Shown here in pieces: positions 21,366 to 31,639 of a stretch of 64,000 nt of DNA. Location of the stretch: the NCBI GenBank assembly GCA_003254905.1, contig QANU01054243.1:1-64000 (forward strand), written 5' to 3'. The notes under the pieces are model-generated. The model had not been told where the DNA came from. It ran no database searches and saw only the letters and a program-made list of their open reading frames with translations. The position numbers and the translations under genes were made by a program. This DNA comes from Nissolia schottii. Lineage: Eukaryota > Streptophyta > Magnoliopsida > Fabales > Fabaceae. Within the stretch, counting starts at the first letter, position 1; every line of letters begins with the position of its first letter.

Positions 21366-23546
21366 TCAATCATCAACGTCAGCTTTGATTTCTCTAAGCA
21401 ACTCCTCCTTGTAATCATCAAATGTTCCAGGGAAAGTCCTGACAGTACCATCCTCAACAACCCAGATTTGACTCCTCTCTTCTTCCTCGCACACGCGTGA
21501 TATCAATCTTGAGTCGTGACTGACGAGAACAACCCCACCGGTGAATTCATCTAGTGCATCGGCCAATGCGTCGATACTTTGCATGTCCAGATGATTAGTG
21601 GGTTCATCCAACAACAAAATGTGGGGTTTTGACATGGATATTGAGGTGAAGACCACCCTAGCTTTCTGCCCTCCTGACAGTTTGGCAATAGGTGTAAGAT
21701 GGTTATGACTAGGTAGCCCGAACTTGCCAAGTTTTGCTCGGACAGCCTCCTGCTTGCTAAGTCCCTCTTGGTCGGGGTGGAGACGAAGAATATACTGGAC
21801 AGGAGTTTCATCCATTGTTAGAAGGTCCACAAAGTGCTGGGAATATCTTCCTATCCTCAACTTCTGACTCCTTCGAACTTCACCCTCGCTTGGAACCAAA
21901 TCGCCAGCCAGAAGGTTCAGAAGTGTGGATTTTCCAGCTCCATTAGGCCCAACAATGGCGACACGAGTTCCCATATCAATGCCAACATCAACATTCGAGA
22001 GTCTGAAATCCTCCCGCTTTGGGTAGCTGAAGCTCAGTTCAATAAGCTGCAGAAGTGGAGGTGTGAGCTCGGTGGGTTCAGGAAAGTGGAACTCAACGCT
22101 GTAGTCCCTCCACTTCTTTGGAACCTCTGGTGGGGCCTCATCTTCATCAACCTTGCCCTTGCCCTTGGCTTTAGATGCCTCCTTGGATGCTGCAAACTTT
22201 GCTCGGTCCTTCACCTTTTCTTGCTGTGCCCGGCTTCCACTCCTTTTAGCAGCTTTCAATTGCTTGTCGTAAATCTCAAACTTCTTATTCATCTCCTTAC
22301 GACGCTGTTCATACCCACTCTCAAAGTCATCAAAATTTCCCCGGTAGAAATGAAGTTTCAAATCATGCAGATGAATGATCTCAGTGCAAACTGTATTGAG
22401 AAAATCCCTATCATGTGAGACAACCACTAATGTCTTCTTCCAACGGCACAAGTACTCTTCCAACCAGAGAACAGCCCTCAGGTCGAGATGATTTGTGGGC
22501 TCATCAAGCAATAACAGAGTTGGCTGTACAAAAAGAGCTCGAGCCAAAGAAATCCTCATCCTCCATCCACCACTAAAGGATTTTGTAGGGCGGCCCTGCA
22601 TATCCTTCGTAAAACCCAAACCAGCTAAAATCTTTGATGCCTGTGCTTCAGCAGCATCAGACCCCATCAGCTGTAGTTTTTCATACAGCTCTGCTAGCTT
22701 CTCTCCTGCATTGTCTTCCTCATCATTATTATCTTTGTCTGCATTTCCTTCAACTGAAATTGCATTTTGCAGAGAAACAACTTCTTGTCGAATTTTAACA
22801 AGTTCTTCATTAGCTGAAACAACAGCTTGAAGCGCTGTTTTATCATCGCCAACTACCTCCTGTTCAACCAGAAGGACATCAATATTCTTGGGTACTGGTA
22901 TCTTCCTCCAAGCAAGAAGCTTCAATAGTGTGGACTTGCCCATTCCATTTGGCCCAACCAAACCATACCTCTTCCCATGAGATATCTTCACTGATGCATT
23001 CTTCATAAGTTCTTTACCCCGAGCAGAGACTGAGAAGTTTTCTATTGTTATATCTTTGACATTAGCATCAGCATCATCTTCTCCATCAAGCACTGAAGCC
23101 CGGCTTCCAATGACCACAGTGAAAGCATCGTGATCATCCCTTAGAGCTTCCTTCTTTGCGTGCTCCACAGCTTGGGCTGCTAAAAATTCCTTCTTTTCAC
23201 GCTTTTTCAACTCTTTGTCTGTTACATCAAGCGGTTTCAAATGAGGCCTCTGCTGCTGACTGGACTGTTTGGAAGCATTATTTTGCTCTTGCTCCTCTTC
23301 CAAGAGATCTTCATCCTCTTCATCATCAGAGGGAGGAAGATCAATACCATCATATGCAGAAGCTTTTGGAGCGGGTTTTGCTTTGGGCTTATTGGAGGAA
23401 GAAGAGACTTTTTTGGGTTTATCAGGCTTTTCATCCATGCTGGCCAGCATGGCCGAGACCAAAAATTTTTCCTTCTTTGAAGCATCTTTGCCATTTGCCT
23501 TAGTCTTTGCCGATGGGGCAGCATCCCCTGTGTTTTTTCTTCCCAT
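21366..23546 (-). CDS. ABCF4: ABC-F ATPase, ABCF4/GCN4 type
   Basis: A soluble, twin-cassette ABC protein without membrane spans, of the family that includes GCN20/ABCF factors acting at ribosomes. One uninterrupted coding exon of 726 aa (Arabidopsis ABCF4 is about 723). The N-terminal 130 residues are lysine-rich with an acidic patch (about 73-88). NBD1 has Walker A GPNGMGKST (about 198-206), signature FSGGW (about 324-328) and Walker B LLLLDEPTNHLD (about 344-355). NBD2 has GPNGAGKST (about 533-541), LSGGQ (about 623-627) and LLLDEPTNHLD (about 643-653). I chose the ATG at 23546, giving MGRKNTGD as in relatives. An ATG at 23588 is in frame but lies in the inferred leader intron. Confidence 0.95.
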   Translation of the reverse strand: MGRKNTGDAAPSAKTKANGKDASKKEKFLVSAMLASMDEKPDKPKKVSSSSNKPKAKPAPKASAYDGIDLPPSDDEEDEDLLEEEQEQNNASKQSSQQQRPHLKPLDVTDKELKKREKKEFLAAQAVEHAKKEALRDDHDAFTVVIGSRASVLDGEDDADANVKDITIENFSVSARGKELMKNASVKISHGKRYGLVGPNGMGKSTLLKLLAWRKIPVPKNIDVLLVEQEVVGDDKTALQAVVSANEELVKIRQEVVSLQNAISVEGNADKDNNDEEDNAGEKLAELYEKLQLMGSDAAEAQASKILAGLGFTKDMQGRPTKSFSGGWRMRISLARALFVQPTLLLLDEPTNHLDLRAVLWLEEYLCRWKKTLVVVSHDRDFLNTVCTEIIHLHDLKLHFYRGNFDDFESGYEQRRKEMNKKFEIYDKQLKAAKRSGSRAQQEKVKDRAKFAASKEASKAKGKGKVDEDEAPPEVPKKWRDYSVEFHFPEPTELTPPLLQLIELSFSYPKREDFRLSNVDVGIDMGTRVAIVGPNGAGKSTLLNLLAGDLVPSEGEVRRSQKLRIGRYSQHFVDLLTMDETPVQYILRLHPDQEGLSKQEAVRAKLGKFGLPSHNHLTPIAKLSGGQKARVVFTSISMSKPHILLLDEPTNHLDMQSIDALADALDEFTGGVVLVSHDSRLISRVCEEEERSQIWVVEDGTVRTFPGTFDDYKEELLREIKADVDD

Positions 23547-24715
23547 TGTTGACTGACACAAGTGGAAACCATATATTAGTTTAGTCAACTAACTATACAC
23601 CTTGTTTTGCTATGTCATTTTATTTTCTCATAAAACTTAAATACTGCAACCCATCCCGGAATAATAGATAACTCACATGCTTGTGGACAACAGATCTAAG
23701 AGACTAATACAAGTAATTGAGCTAGTGAACAATAGTAATTGTTAACATAAGGAAGTTAATATGCAGCGACCTGACACAAAAATGCATACTTCATATAGGA
23801 TCGAATACATCTAAATATATAAGGTTCACAAAAAAAGTTCATTAAAAGATACATGAAGTTATCTTTTTGAACAGATCTTATAAGATATTCACAGCATTTT
23901 CATTCCAACCAATTTCCCTGCTCTATAATACGGCAGACAATAAGATACGTGAGTTTTCTTTGTTCTAAACAACCAATTATTCAGAGTCCATTGAACTCTG
24001 ACCAATTTGATCTGAGCTGAGTCGGCTATAGCTAATTTTCTTCATTCACAATACTCGAATCTAACAATTGCCAGCTGATACACCTAGGCAAGCTAACCTG
24101 ATTGAATGACCTAGCATCGAATGATTAAAATAGGCAAGTTAACCTAATTACTTAACCAAAGGTTGCAAATTTGAAGTTTATAGTTTTCTTCAGAAAAGCT
24201 TCATAAACAAATTAACAAATCCTATAGGATATAGACAAAAGCAGATAAAATCCCGTTGAGTCTGCGAATTAAAATTAAGAATTTAAGATGAAGAAATAAG
24301 GGAAATTTAAGCATGAAATGAGCACAGCTGGAAAAAAAAAAAAAACCAAAATCAGAATATTTTTTGTGCGTATCCATCGTTTTATTTATTTATTACTATT
24401 ACTATCTCATAAACTAAGAAAATAAAGTGTAAAATAAGCTATAAACCAATAGATATGCAGTTAGCGAAGAAGAGAGAATAAATCGGGCAACCAAAAAATC
24501 AAGAATAAAATGGGAACAAAAAGAAAAGAAAAGAAAAGAAAAAGATAAATAGAGCATCGAGAAAGCAAGAAGAAGCATATAGGCGTGAAGTGGTGGGAAT
24601 CGAAGAAAGAGGCCAAACCTGATTTGATTTCGCAGAGAGTGGCGAAGGAAAGGAAAGTTGGCGGAGTGGGGAAGAACAAACACCCACTCTCGTCTCGTGT
24701 TATACAGAGAGAGAG
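23547..24715 (-). promoter_or_regulatory. 5' UTR exon and leader intron of the ABCF4 gene
   Basis: On the minus strand a leader exon (about 24715-24619) rich in CT and ending in AAATCAG is followed by GT at 24618. An acceptor (TTGTGTCAG) ends at 23553, leaving six leader bases before the ATG. The 1.07-kb leader intron would explain the long gap between the CT-rich promoter region and the coding exon. Long leader introns are common in highly expressed plant genes. cDNA would be needed to prove it. Confidence 0.6.
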
Positions 24716-25771
24716 AGGGATACGACGCACACAATATGTACATACAAATAAATGAATTATTTATTATTTTTCTTGGATCCGATTGAATAACTTCTTGAAA
24801 ATTTAATAGTATTTAATTGAATTAATATTTTATTAAATAACTAAAAGTAATTACTTTAAAAATATATTAAAAATATTTAACAAGGATAAAATCATGTATA
24901 ATAAAATTAATTTTTTTGAGTAATTATAATTAAAATAAGAAATAATTAAGTTATTTTTTATTTTTAATTAAATAATCCATAAAACTATTATCTTCTTATT
25001 ATTATTATTATTATAAATTTTATTTATCTATATTAACTAAAAAAACATAATTTTTCTATTACTAATTTTGGAAAGTATTTTCTTGTCTAAACTATTTTCA
25101 CTAAATTCTACTAAATATTTTTTTTAATTCAAATTTAAAATTTTATTAAACTTATTTTATTTGACGCCATTAAATCTTTTCTAATTTAAAATTAACATGT
25201 TCTTACTTTTAACATTTAAAAATATAAAAAAATAAAATTAAATAATTTATATAAAAATAAGATCAACAAATTTAAAATAATTTTTGCGCATAGCACATGT
25301 ACTAAAATAATTTTGCAATTACCCACCACCAACTATTAACATTTTCAATGAAATATTCAAATTATAATAATTCTTATAGTTAAACATTATGTCAAATTAT
25401 ATTTAGCTCACTATTAAAATCTTGGAGAAAGACATGTAAAGATCTATGAGTGTTATAGATTAAAATTTTTGCCAGTTATTTGTTCTTAATTTCTTTTTTG
25501 TTATCTCATTAAATATTATTTAAAAACATATTAATATATTAAAAAATTAAACATGTTTTCTCATACTTAACTAGCAACATGTAAATTAAATTAAATTAAA
25601 TTTCGTTCACATGATTTATTTTGATATTTTAAAAAATATATTTATATTTTTAAAAATATTAGAAGGGAAAATAAAGATTTTTTTTGTTTAAAAAAAGTGG
25701 TGGAGATTTTGATACCTGATACACAGAAGCCTTGTTAATCATTTAGTAATAACATTGGATTAGAAAATTAT
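24716..25771. other. AT-rich intergenic DNA, no gene seen
   Basis: Very high A+T with no ORF of note and no recognisable terminal repeats. Confidence 0.6.
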
Positions 25772-26179
25772 TGTAGCTTAAGAAATTAATTAAAATTTTT
25801 ATAACTTTTGGTGATTCTTCATAAGTATATTAAAGTCTAAGAATATAATTGATAGATTTGATGGTTGATAGTGACTATTTACAAGTGACTAAAAGTTTAA
25901 GGGTTAAATTAAAACACTTAAAAATTTAAGATACATACTTACAATTAAGTAAAAGTTTAGAGAGTGGAGATGTTATTCCCTAAACAAAACAACGCTAAAA
26001 AAACAATATTTATTTTAAAAGTTAGGATTAAATTATTAATTAAATTTATTATTTTAATATTGTTTTTGTTGTTAGAATCTTACCATGTGGTTAAAATTAT
26101 TTGTAATAATGAAATGATTTAAGTAATATATTATATTATATTATATTAAACAATACATAATTGGCGTTATTCTTTTTAT
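25772..26179. repeat. Diverged direct repeat, copy 1
   Basis: About 410 bp starting TAGCTTAAGAAATTAATT that recur at 26952-27372 with roughly 90% identity by eye. The two copies flank the 26281-26475 MYB exon fragment and its promoter in the present sequence order. Confidence 0.75.
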
Positions 26180-26279
26180 TTATTTATTTATTTATATTAA
26201 CAATATGTTTATTTATTGTTATCTATGTTGCGAACGCGGGATAAAATTTTCTTAACTCAAGCGTGGGCAGGAATTTAAG

Positions 26280-26280
26280 N
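26280..26280. other. Assembly join (single N)
   Basis: A lone N ends one contig; the next starts inside MYB exon 1. Confidence 0.85.
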
Positions 26281-26475
26281 AGTTAATTGGACGCCAAAAG
26301 TTGGATTGGATGATGTTGATCCATTCACTTGATGAAATTGATCATCAGTGTTGTGAAAATCTTGCATGAAATTATCCTGCTGAGAGGCTTGATTATTGTT
26401 ATTCAAGTAGTTTTCTTGCAAATCCATTAATGTATTTTGGGCATGGTTTTCTCTGGGATTTGTGTCAGGGTCCAT
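26281..26475 (-). pseudogene. Second image of the MYB first exon (probable assembly duplicate)
   Basis: Encodes the first 65 residues of the MYB protein (MDPDTNPRENHAQNTL onward) and then stops at the N. Bases 26281-26484 are identical to 28535-28738 with no difference that I could find, whereas every true repeat nearby has diverged. Beyond it, 26485-26951 looks like the natural upstream region of the gene. This is therefore probably the same exon read from an overlapping contig, not a second gene. Confidence 0.7.
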
Positions 26476-26951
26476 GGCATAAAGGAGTAACAGAAACTTA
26501 TGAGTGTAACATATGTGGTTGAAGCCACATCTGAATTGTGTTACTTAATAGGAGAGAGTGAGAGTGCTTATTAATTATAGGGCAATTGAGACATGATGCA
26601 TCAAATGGCCAGGATTGCTTCACATATAGAAATTTGATCATAGGGTTTACATTCCTAGTTGAGATTTTTTTTGATGGCCAGTTTGGTAACAGTCATTAAG
26701 GTTAATGCAATTCAAGTATATTATAATGTTGGCGTTATGTTATTTACTTGGTTAACCATTAATTATTGTTATTATGGTCAAACATTCCTCTGTAAGTAAA
26801 ATTGCAGTTGTTTGCTATGGCTACAGCCTACAAGTCCACACGGACCTACATTGAGAAATTGACTGAAAATTAGAGCATTGAATTCTTTGTTTTTATAATT
26901 TTATTTCTTTTAGTAGGGTATGCAATTTGGATCACTTATTGTATATTATCG

Positions 26952-27372
26952 GGTAGCTTAAGAAATTAATTAAAATTTTTATAATTTTTGGTGATTCTTT
27001 GTAAGTATATATATTAAAATTAAAGTCTAAGAATATAATTGACAGATTTGATGGATGATAGTGACTATTTGTAAGTGACTAAAACTTTAAGGGTTAAATT
27101 GAAATATTTAAAAATTTAAGATACCTATTTACAATTAAGTAAAAGTTTAAAGAGTGTAGATGCTATTTCCTAAATACAACAACACTTAAAAAGTAATATT
27201 TATTTTAAAAGTTAGGATTAAATAATTTATTAAATTTATTATTTTAATATTGTTTTTGTTGTTAGAATCTTACCATGTGGTTAAAATTATTTGTAATAAT
27301 GAAATGATTTAAGTAATATATTATATTATATTATATTAAATATTACATAATTGGTGTTATTCTTTTTTTTTT
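26952..27372. repeat. Diverged direct repeat, copy 2
   Basis: Partner of 25772-26179. It is cut at its end by the N at 27373. Confidence 0.75.
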
Positions 27373-27373
27373 N
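27373..27373. other. Assembly join (single N) inside the MYB gene
   Basis: The N interrupts the third MYB exon just after the codons for LPGR of repeat R3. The sequence on its other side is unrelated AT-rich DNA. Confidence 0.85.
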
Positions 27374-28729
27374 GTCCTTCCCGGCAGTCTTTTTGCGATC
27401 TCTGCCCACTTGTTTCCTATCTCTGTATGGGCTTGGATAAGTATCTTATCCTCTTCTTCATTCCATATGTCCTTCTACAAAATAAGGCCAAAAAAGGTAT
27501 TGAGAATGGGAAGGAGAATCAATATTGGATCATGCATTTAGGGAGATTTGTGCTTACATATAGAAAATTATTCTATTTTTAAGGAGAGATAAAAATAATA
27601 CAGTTCGAATTTGGTAATCACAAGTTTTGCCAAAATAAACTATTTATAATGTTTCAATTTAGAGTCTTGTTTGATCTCTTCGGTCCTAGATAGACTTGTC
27701 CTTCTAACTGACTTCTTTTGTTAAAAATCGAACACAAATCTTCTTCCTGAAGTCGTAGTGTGTCTCTACCATTACGCCAACGCCCTTGTTGATAAATGGT
27801 AAATCTTGACTAGTCTGATAAGTACTTATGCGTTTTAGTGTTGCATTAGTCATATACAACGTGAAAAAATAAGATTGAAACCTTAATATCAGGCCTTAGA
27901 TGGTTATGCCAGCGCTCTCTACATTGTTTCCCTATTCTTCCAGGCAATGCTTGAGCAATGTGGGACCACTTCCTCATTCCATATTGTTCCACCAATTGAA
28001 TCAACAATCTGTTCTATGAAAAGTAATCAATCAACAAAGCAAAACCAAAATAGGCAATATTCCAAAAATATTATGTGAGTCAGAAAAAATATATGTAACA
28101 AGATTTAATGGAAACACACATATACACACACACAAACTCCATATGATTATGATTATACACCTATCTTCTTCTTCTGTCCATTGGCCCTTCACGATGTTGG
28201 ACTTCTTCTTAGCATTAAATGTCCTTTTAGTGGTTGGAGATTCCCCATTGTCCTTATCCATGCCAACCCTTTTGTAATAATTGGTTGAGGATATGCATGA
28301 GACCTCATCAGATGCAACAAAATTCAATGACTTGGTCTCTATAGGATTATAGGACATGTTATAACTTTGGCTTGCAACCATCATATCCATTTGATGTTTC
28401 CTAGGGAGGTTCATAGCACTATCATAACCTTCATATTGAAAATTGTCCATAACATGAGCATGACCAACATCATTCTCAACAAAAGGCTTGCACTCACAAA
28501 AGTCCAAATTGCCAAAAGTGTCAATATTGTTTGGAGTTAATTGGACGCCAAAAGTTGGATTGGATGATGTTGATCCATTCACTTGATGAAATTGATCATC
28601 AGTGTTGTGAAAATCTTGCATGAAATTATCCTGCTGAGAGGCTTGATTATTGTTATTCAAGTAGTTTTCTTGCAAATCCATTAATGTATTTTGGGCATGG
28701 TTTTCTCTGGGATTTGTGTCAGGGTCCAT
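27374..28729 (-). CDS. R2R3-MYB transcription factor, MYB98/MYB119-like (3' end missing)
   Basis: Predicted nuclear DNA-binding regulator. MYB98, MYB64 and MYB119 in Arabidopsis control female gametophyte and synergid differentiation, so a reproductive role is plausible by family only. Exons on the minus strand are 28729-28161, 28008-27882 and 27474-27374 (cut), with frame kept at both junctions; 265 residues are visible. The first 178 are N/Q/D-rich. R2 starts KGQWTEEED and continues LLIQLVEQYGMRKWSHIAQA and LPGRIGKQCRERWHNHLRP, with its tryptophans in place. R3 starts KDIWNEEEDKILIQAH and reaches GNKWAEIAKRLPGR, where the contig ends. The rest of R3 and the C-terminus are not in this window. 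Confidence 0.85.
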
Positions 28730-28738
28730 GGCATAAAG

Positions 28739-28739
28739 N
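28739..28739. other. Assembly join (single N)
   Basis: The N lies nine bases upstream of the MYB start codon, so the present sequence separates the gene from its promoter. Confidence 0.85.
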
Positions 28740-28761
28740 TTCCTAAAGTCGTAGTGTGTCT

Positions 28762-28959
28762 TAGTTTATTTTAACCAACGGGGGTTGGTCCAAGTGGTAA
28801 GTAGCTTGGTATCGCTTAAGTAGGTATTGGGTTCGAGACCTTGTGTACGCAGTTATCCGCCCTGGGAGACTCACCCATCACAGCCAATTGTGTGACCCGG
28901 GTTAACTCAGATTAGTCAAGGCGAAGCCTTGGAACTGGGCTGACAAACCAAAAAAAAAG
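28762..28959 (+). mobile_element. tRNA-derived SINE
   Basis: A 198-bp element with a Pol III A box (TGGTCCAAGTGGTAAG) and B box (GGTTCGAGACC) about 45 bases apart, ending in an A-rich tail. Flanking direct repeats GTCGTAGTGTGTCT (28748-28761) and GTCATAGTGTGCCT (28960-28973) match at 12 of 14 positions. The equivalent site in the other MYB copy (about 27752) is empty, which confirms an insertion. Confidence 0.85.
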
Positions 28960-29103
28960 GTCATAGTGTGCCTCTACCATTATGCCAACGCCTTTATTGA
29001 TAAATATTGGTAAATCTTAAACCAATTTTGACTAGTCTGATAAGTACTTATGCATTTTAGTGTTGCATTAGTCATATGCAACATGAAAAAATAAGATTGG
29101 AAC

Positions 29104-29650
29104 CTTAATATCAGGCCTTAGATGGTTATGCAAGTTCTCTCTGCATTGTTTTCCTATTCTTCCAGGCAATGCATGAGAAATGTGGGACCACTTCCTCATT
29201 CCATACTCTTTCACCAATTGAATCAACAATCTGTTCAGTGAAAAGAAATCAATCAACAAAGCAAAACCAAAATAGGTAATATTCCAAAAATATTATGTGA
29301 GCCAGAAAAAACATATGCAACAAGATTTAATCGAAACATATATATATACACACACACACTCCATATGATTATGATTATACACTTATCTTCTTCTTCTGTC
29401 CATTGCCCCTTCAAGATGTTGGACTTCTTCTTATCCTTAAAGGTCCTTTTAGTGGTTGGAGATTCCCTCAATGTCCTTATCCATGCCAACCCTTTTGTAA
29501 TAATTGGCTGACGATATGCATGAGACCTCATCTGATGCAACAAAATTCAATGACTTGGTCTCTATAGGATTATAGGACATGTTATAACTTTGGCTTGCAA
29601 CCATCATATCCATTTGATGTTTCCTAGGGAGGTTCATAACCTTTATATTG
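29104..29650 (-). pseudogene. Truncated R2R3-MYB pseudogene
   Basis: A diverged duplicate of the neighbouring MYB gene. The exon 1 remnant (29650-29393) begins at MNLPRKHQMDMMV, so the first ~100 codons are missing. A small insertion near 29467 shifts the frame (MDKDIEGISNH then stop, where the intact copy reads MDKDNGESP). Exon 2 (29230-29104) keeps its 127-bp length and most of R2, but RERWHNHL has become RENLHNHL, losing a core tryptophan. Exon 3 is absent, and a SINE sits in the following intron. Confidence 0.82.
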
Positions 29651-31017
29651 AAGATCAAGATTTAGTAAGGGTGTCTCGCACGAGACACAATGGATCTCGT
29701 GTGAGACACAATCGCAGGAGGTCTAAAATGCGTGAAAACCTAGGTTAAAACAAGCCAAAGAAAAGAATACTAGACCATTACGTTACATTCTGATTTTGTT
29801 CAGACTTTTGACTACTTTTGCCGTCATTGAGGTGGAGAGAGAAAGAACATACAAGGAGTCTCAACGACCCCAAGGAAGAAGATTGATTCGCTCATCTTAT
29901 TCAATTCCAAGGCCTCCCTATCTTCTATGTATTTTCCTATCTTTTCGTTGTTTATATTTAATTTCAGTTTTCACATCATGAACTAATTCCCCTTTGGTTT
30001 GGGAGGATGATGAAACCCTAATACTTTCTTTTAATTCCAATTTCGATGTTATTCAATTATGTTTGTTTGTAAATTGATTTCTCTATGCTTAACACTTTTC
30101 GTTAACTGGCCATTAATGAATTGTTAGTAACCCTAGGGGAACTTTGAGAAAAGAAACCTAGGTGGTAATGAGAAATTGATCACCACATAGCTATTTCTTA
30201 GAGATAAGAATAGAGGGTGGTGTAACCTTTTGCCTTACATGCTACCAAAGATTCGTAAAACCTAATCCCTAGGCAAACTAGATTAATTTTAAGAGATTGG
30301 TTAATTAGGTCGTTCATAGGAGGTACGCACTATTACTTTGCATGATAAGCGCAACGACTTGTTGAGATAGTGAGGCTGGTTGTGAGTTCGGCTAACCCAA
30401 CCTGAGGTCATAAGGTCCTCAACCCCAAATTGGACCTTGCGGAGCTGGACCTTGCAAGACCTTGTTAGACCTTGTGATTTGGACTTGAGGAATAACTGAC
30501 CCCAATATTTAACCCATAACATGGGCCAAGCCGAATCGCTAAACCAAATCAATCCAAAGACTTTTGGATTTGATCGCAAAACTCGATTGACCTGAGTATT
30601 AGTATGATAAGTTTTTAGGTAATCGATTTTCAAAATCGTGGTAACCTGCCAACCCAACTCATTTATCATTATTTTTTAATTTTTTATATTATAATATAAT
30701 TTTATTATTTTTTGCTACATAATTACTTTTACCACTTGATTTTACCACATAATATTTTTTTATATTATTTTTTTAAAAAGTTTTATAAAAAAAACGCAAT
30801 TTTTTTAAAAAATGATAGTGTGTTCAAGTTATCCCATACTTTGATAAGTACAAATAACTCAACTCATATTTAGTGAATTTGACAAATGGTTTCTTTTTTC
30901 TTTGGTGAACAAGAGAAAACAAAGGAACAAACAACAAATTAAGACTTGTGCGCAACAAAGTCAATATCTCATGAGTTTCTCTTTCAAAAGCATAAACTAT
31001 GGGATAAAGATACACGA
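29651..31017. other. Unrecognised, probably repetitive DNA
   Basis: Includes a short inverted motif (CTCGCACGAGACACA / CTCGTGTGAGACACA) near 29680-29725 and text reminiscent of retroelement non-coding sequence. No coding homology or terminal repeats could be fixed. The minus-strand ORF at 30301-30669 resembles nothing I know. Confidence 0.4.
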
Positions 31018-31026
31018 ATAATTTTA

Positions 31027-31354
31027 GGGTTAAATATTTTTTAGTTCTTAAAAAATTATAAATTTTATATTTTATCTTCAAGATAAATTTGTTAGAAAAT
31101 AGTCTATGACAAAACTTTTTGGTAGGATTTAGTCTCTAGGATGGACTGTTAACTACTGATGTGACAGTTAACTTAGCCACATGATAATGCATATGATTGT
31201 CATGTGGCTAAGTTACTACCACGTAAGCAGTTAATCCTAACTGCACTAAATTCTATCCAAAAAATTTGTCAAACGCTATTTTTTAACAAAATTGTTTTCA
31301 ATGATAAAATATAAAATTTATAATTTTTTAGGGGATTAAAAATATATTTAACAC
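31027..31354. mobile_element. MULE-like MITE (328 bp)
   Basis: Flanked by a perfect 9-bp repeat ATAATTTTA (31018-31026 and 31355-31363). The ends GGGTTAAATA and, reversed, GTGTTAAATA lead into long inverted arms that share AAAATTATAAATTTTATATT. A second inner inverted pair, AACTTAGCCACATGA / TCATGTGGCTAAGTT, makes the centre fold as well. Non-coding. Confidence 0.78.
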
Positions 31355-31399
31355 ATAATTTTATACATCTAATAGCATTATCAAAATAAAAAAAAATAT

Positions 31400-31632
31400 A
31401 AAAATTGGGAGATATAACCTATACATCCCTCGCCTAAAACTCCCAGTTTTGCAAGCCCATTAGCACAGGCGTCCAACAAAAGCGAACAATGACGCTCATG
31501 AGTATGCAAAAAATGCACAGCCTCTAAGCAATCAAGATTTTTGAACCCTTTCTCCCAAGCCCCAAAGATAAACCTTCTTGAATAGCCATTAGCTCTGCCA
31601 TTGTGATGCCAGTATAACCCAAGAGCCATCAA
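31400..31632 (-). pseudogene. LINE-type RNase H remnant
   Basis: Minus-strand translation reads AWEKGFKNLDCLEAVHFLHT and, further on, DACANGLAKLGVLG. The order matches the RNase H domain found at the end of many plant LINE polyproteins (E-x-D-C-L-E-A-V ... N-x-x-A-D-x-L-A-K-x-G). Key acidic positions are lost or shifted, so it is a relic. Assignment is by motif memory. Confidence 0.45.
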
Positions 31633-31639
31633 GCATGGT

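Noticed and set aside
22495-23556. Plus-strand ORFs opposite the ABCF4 gene
   Set aside because: They are shadows of the real minus-strand coding exon, which carries all ABC motifs.
26281-26475. A second functional MYB gene
   Set aside because: The sequence is identical to 28535-28729 and begins exactly at an N, so an overlapping contig is a better explanation than a new gene.
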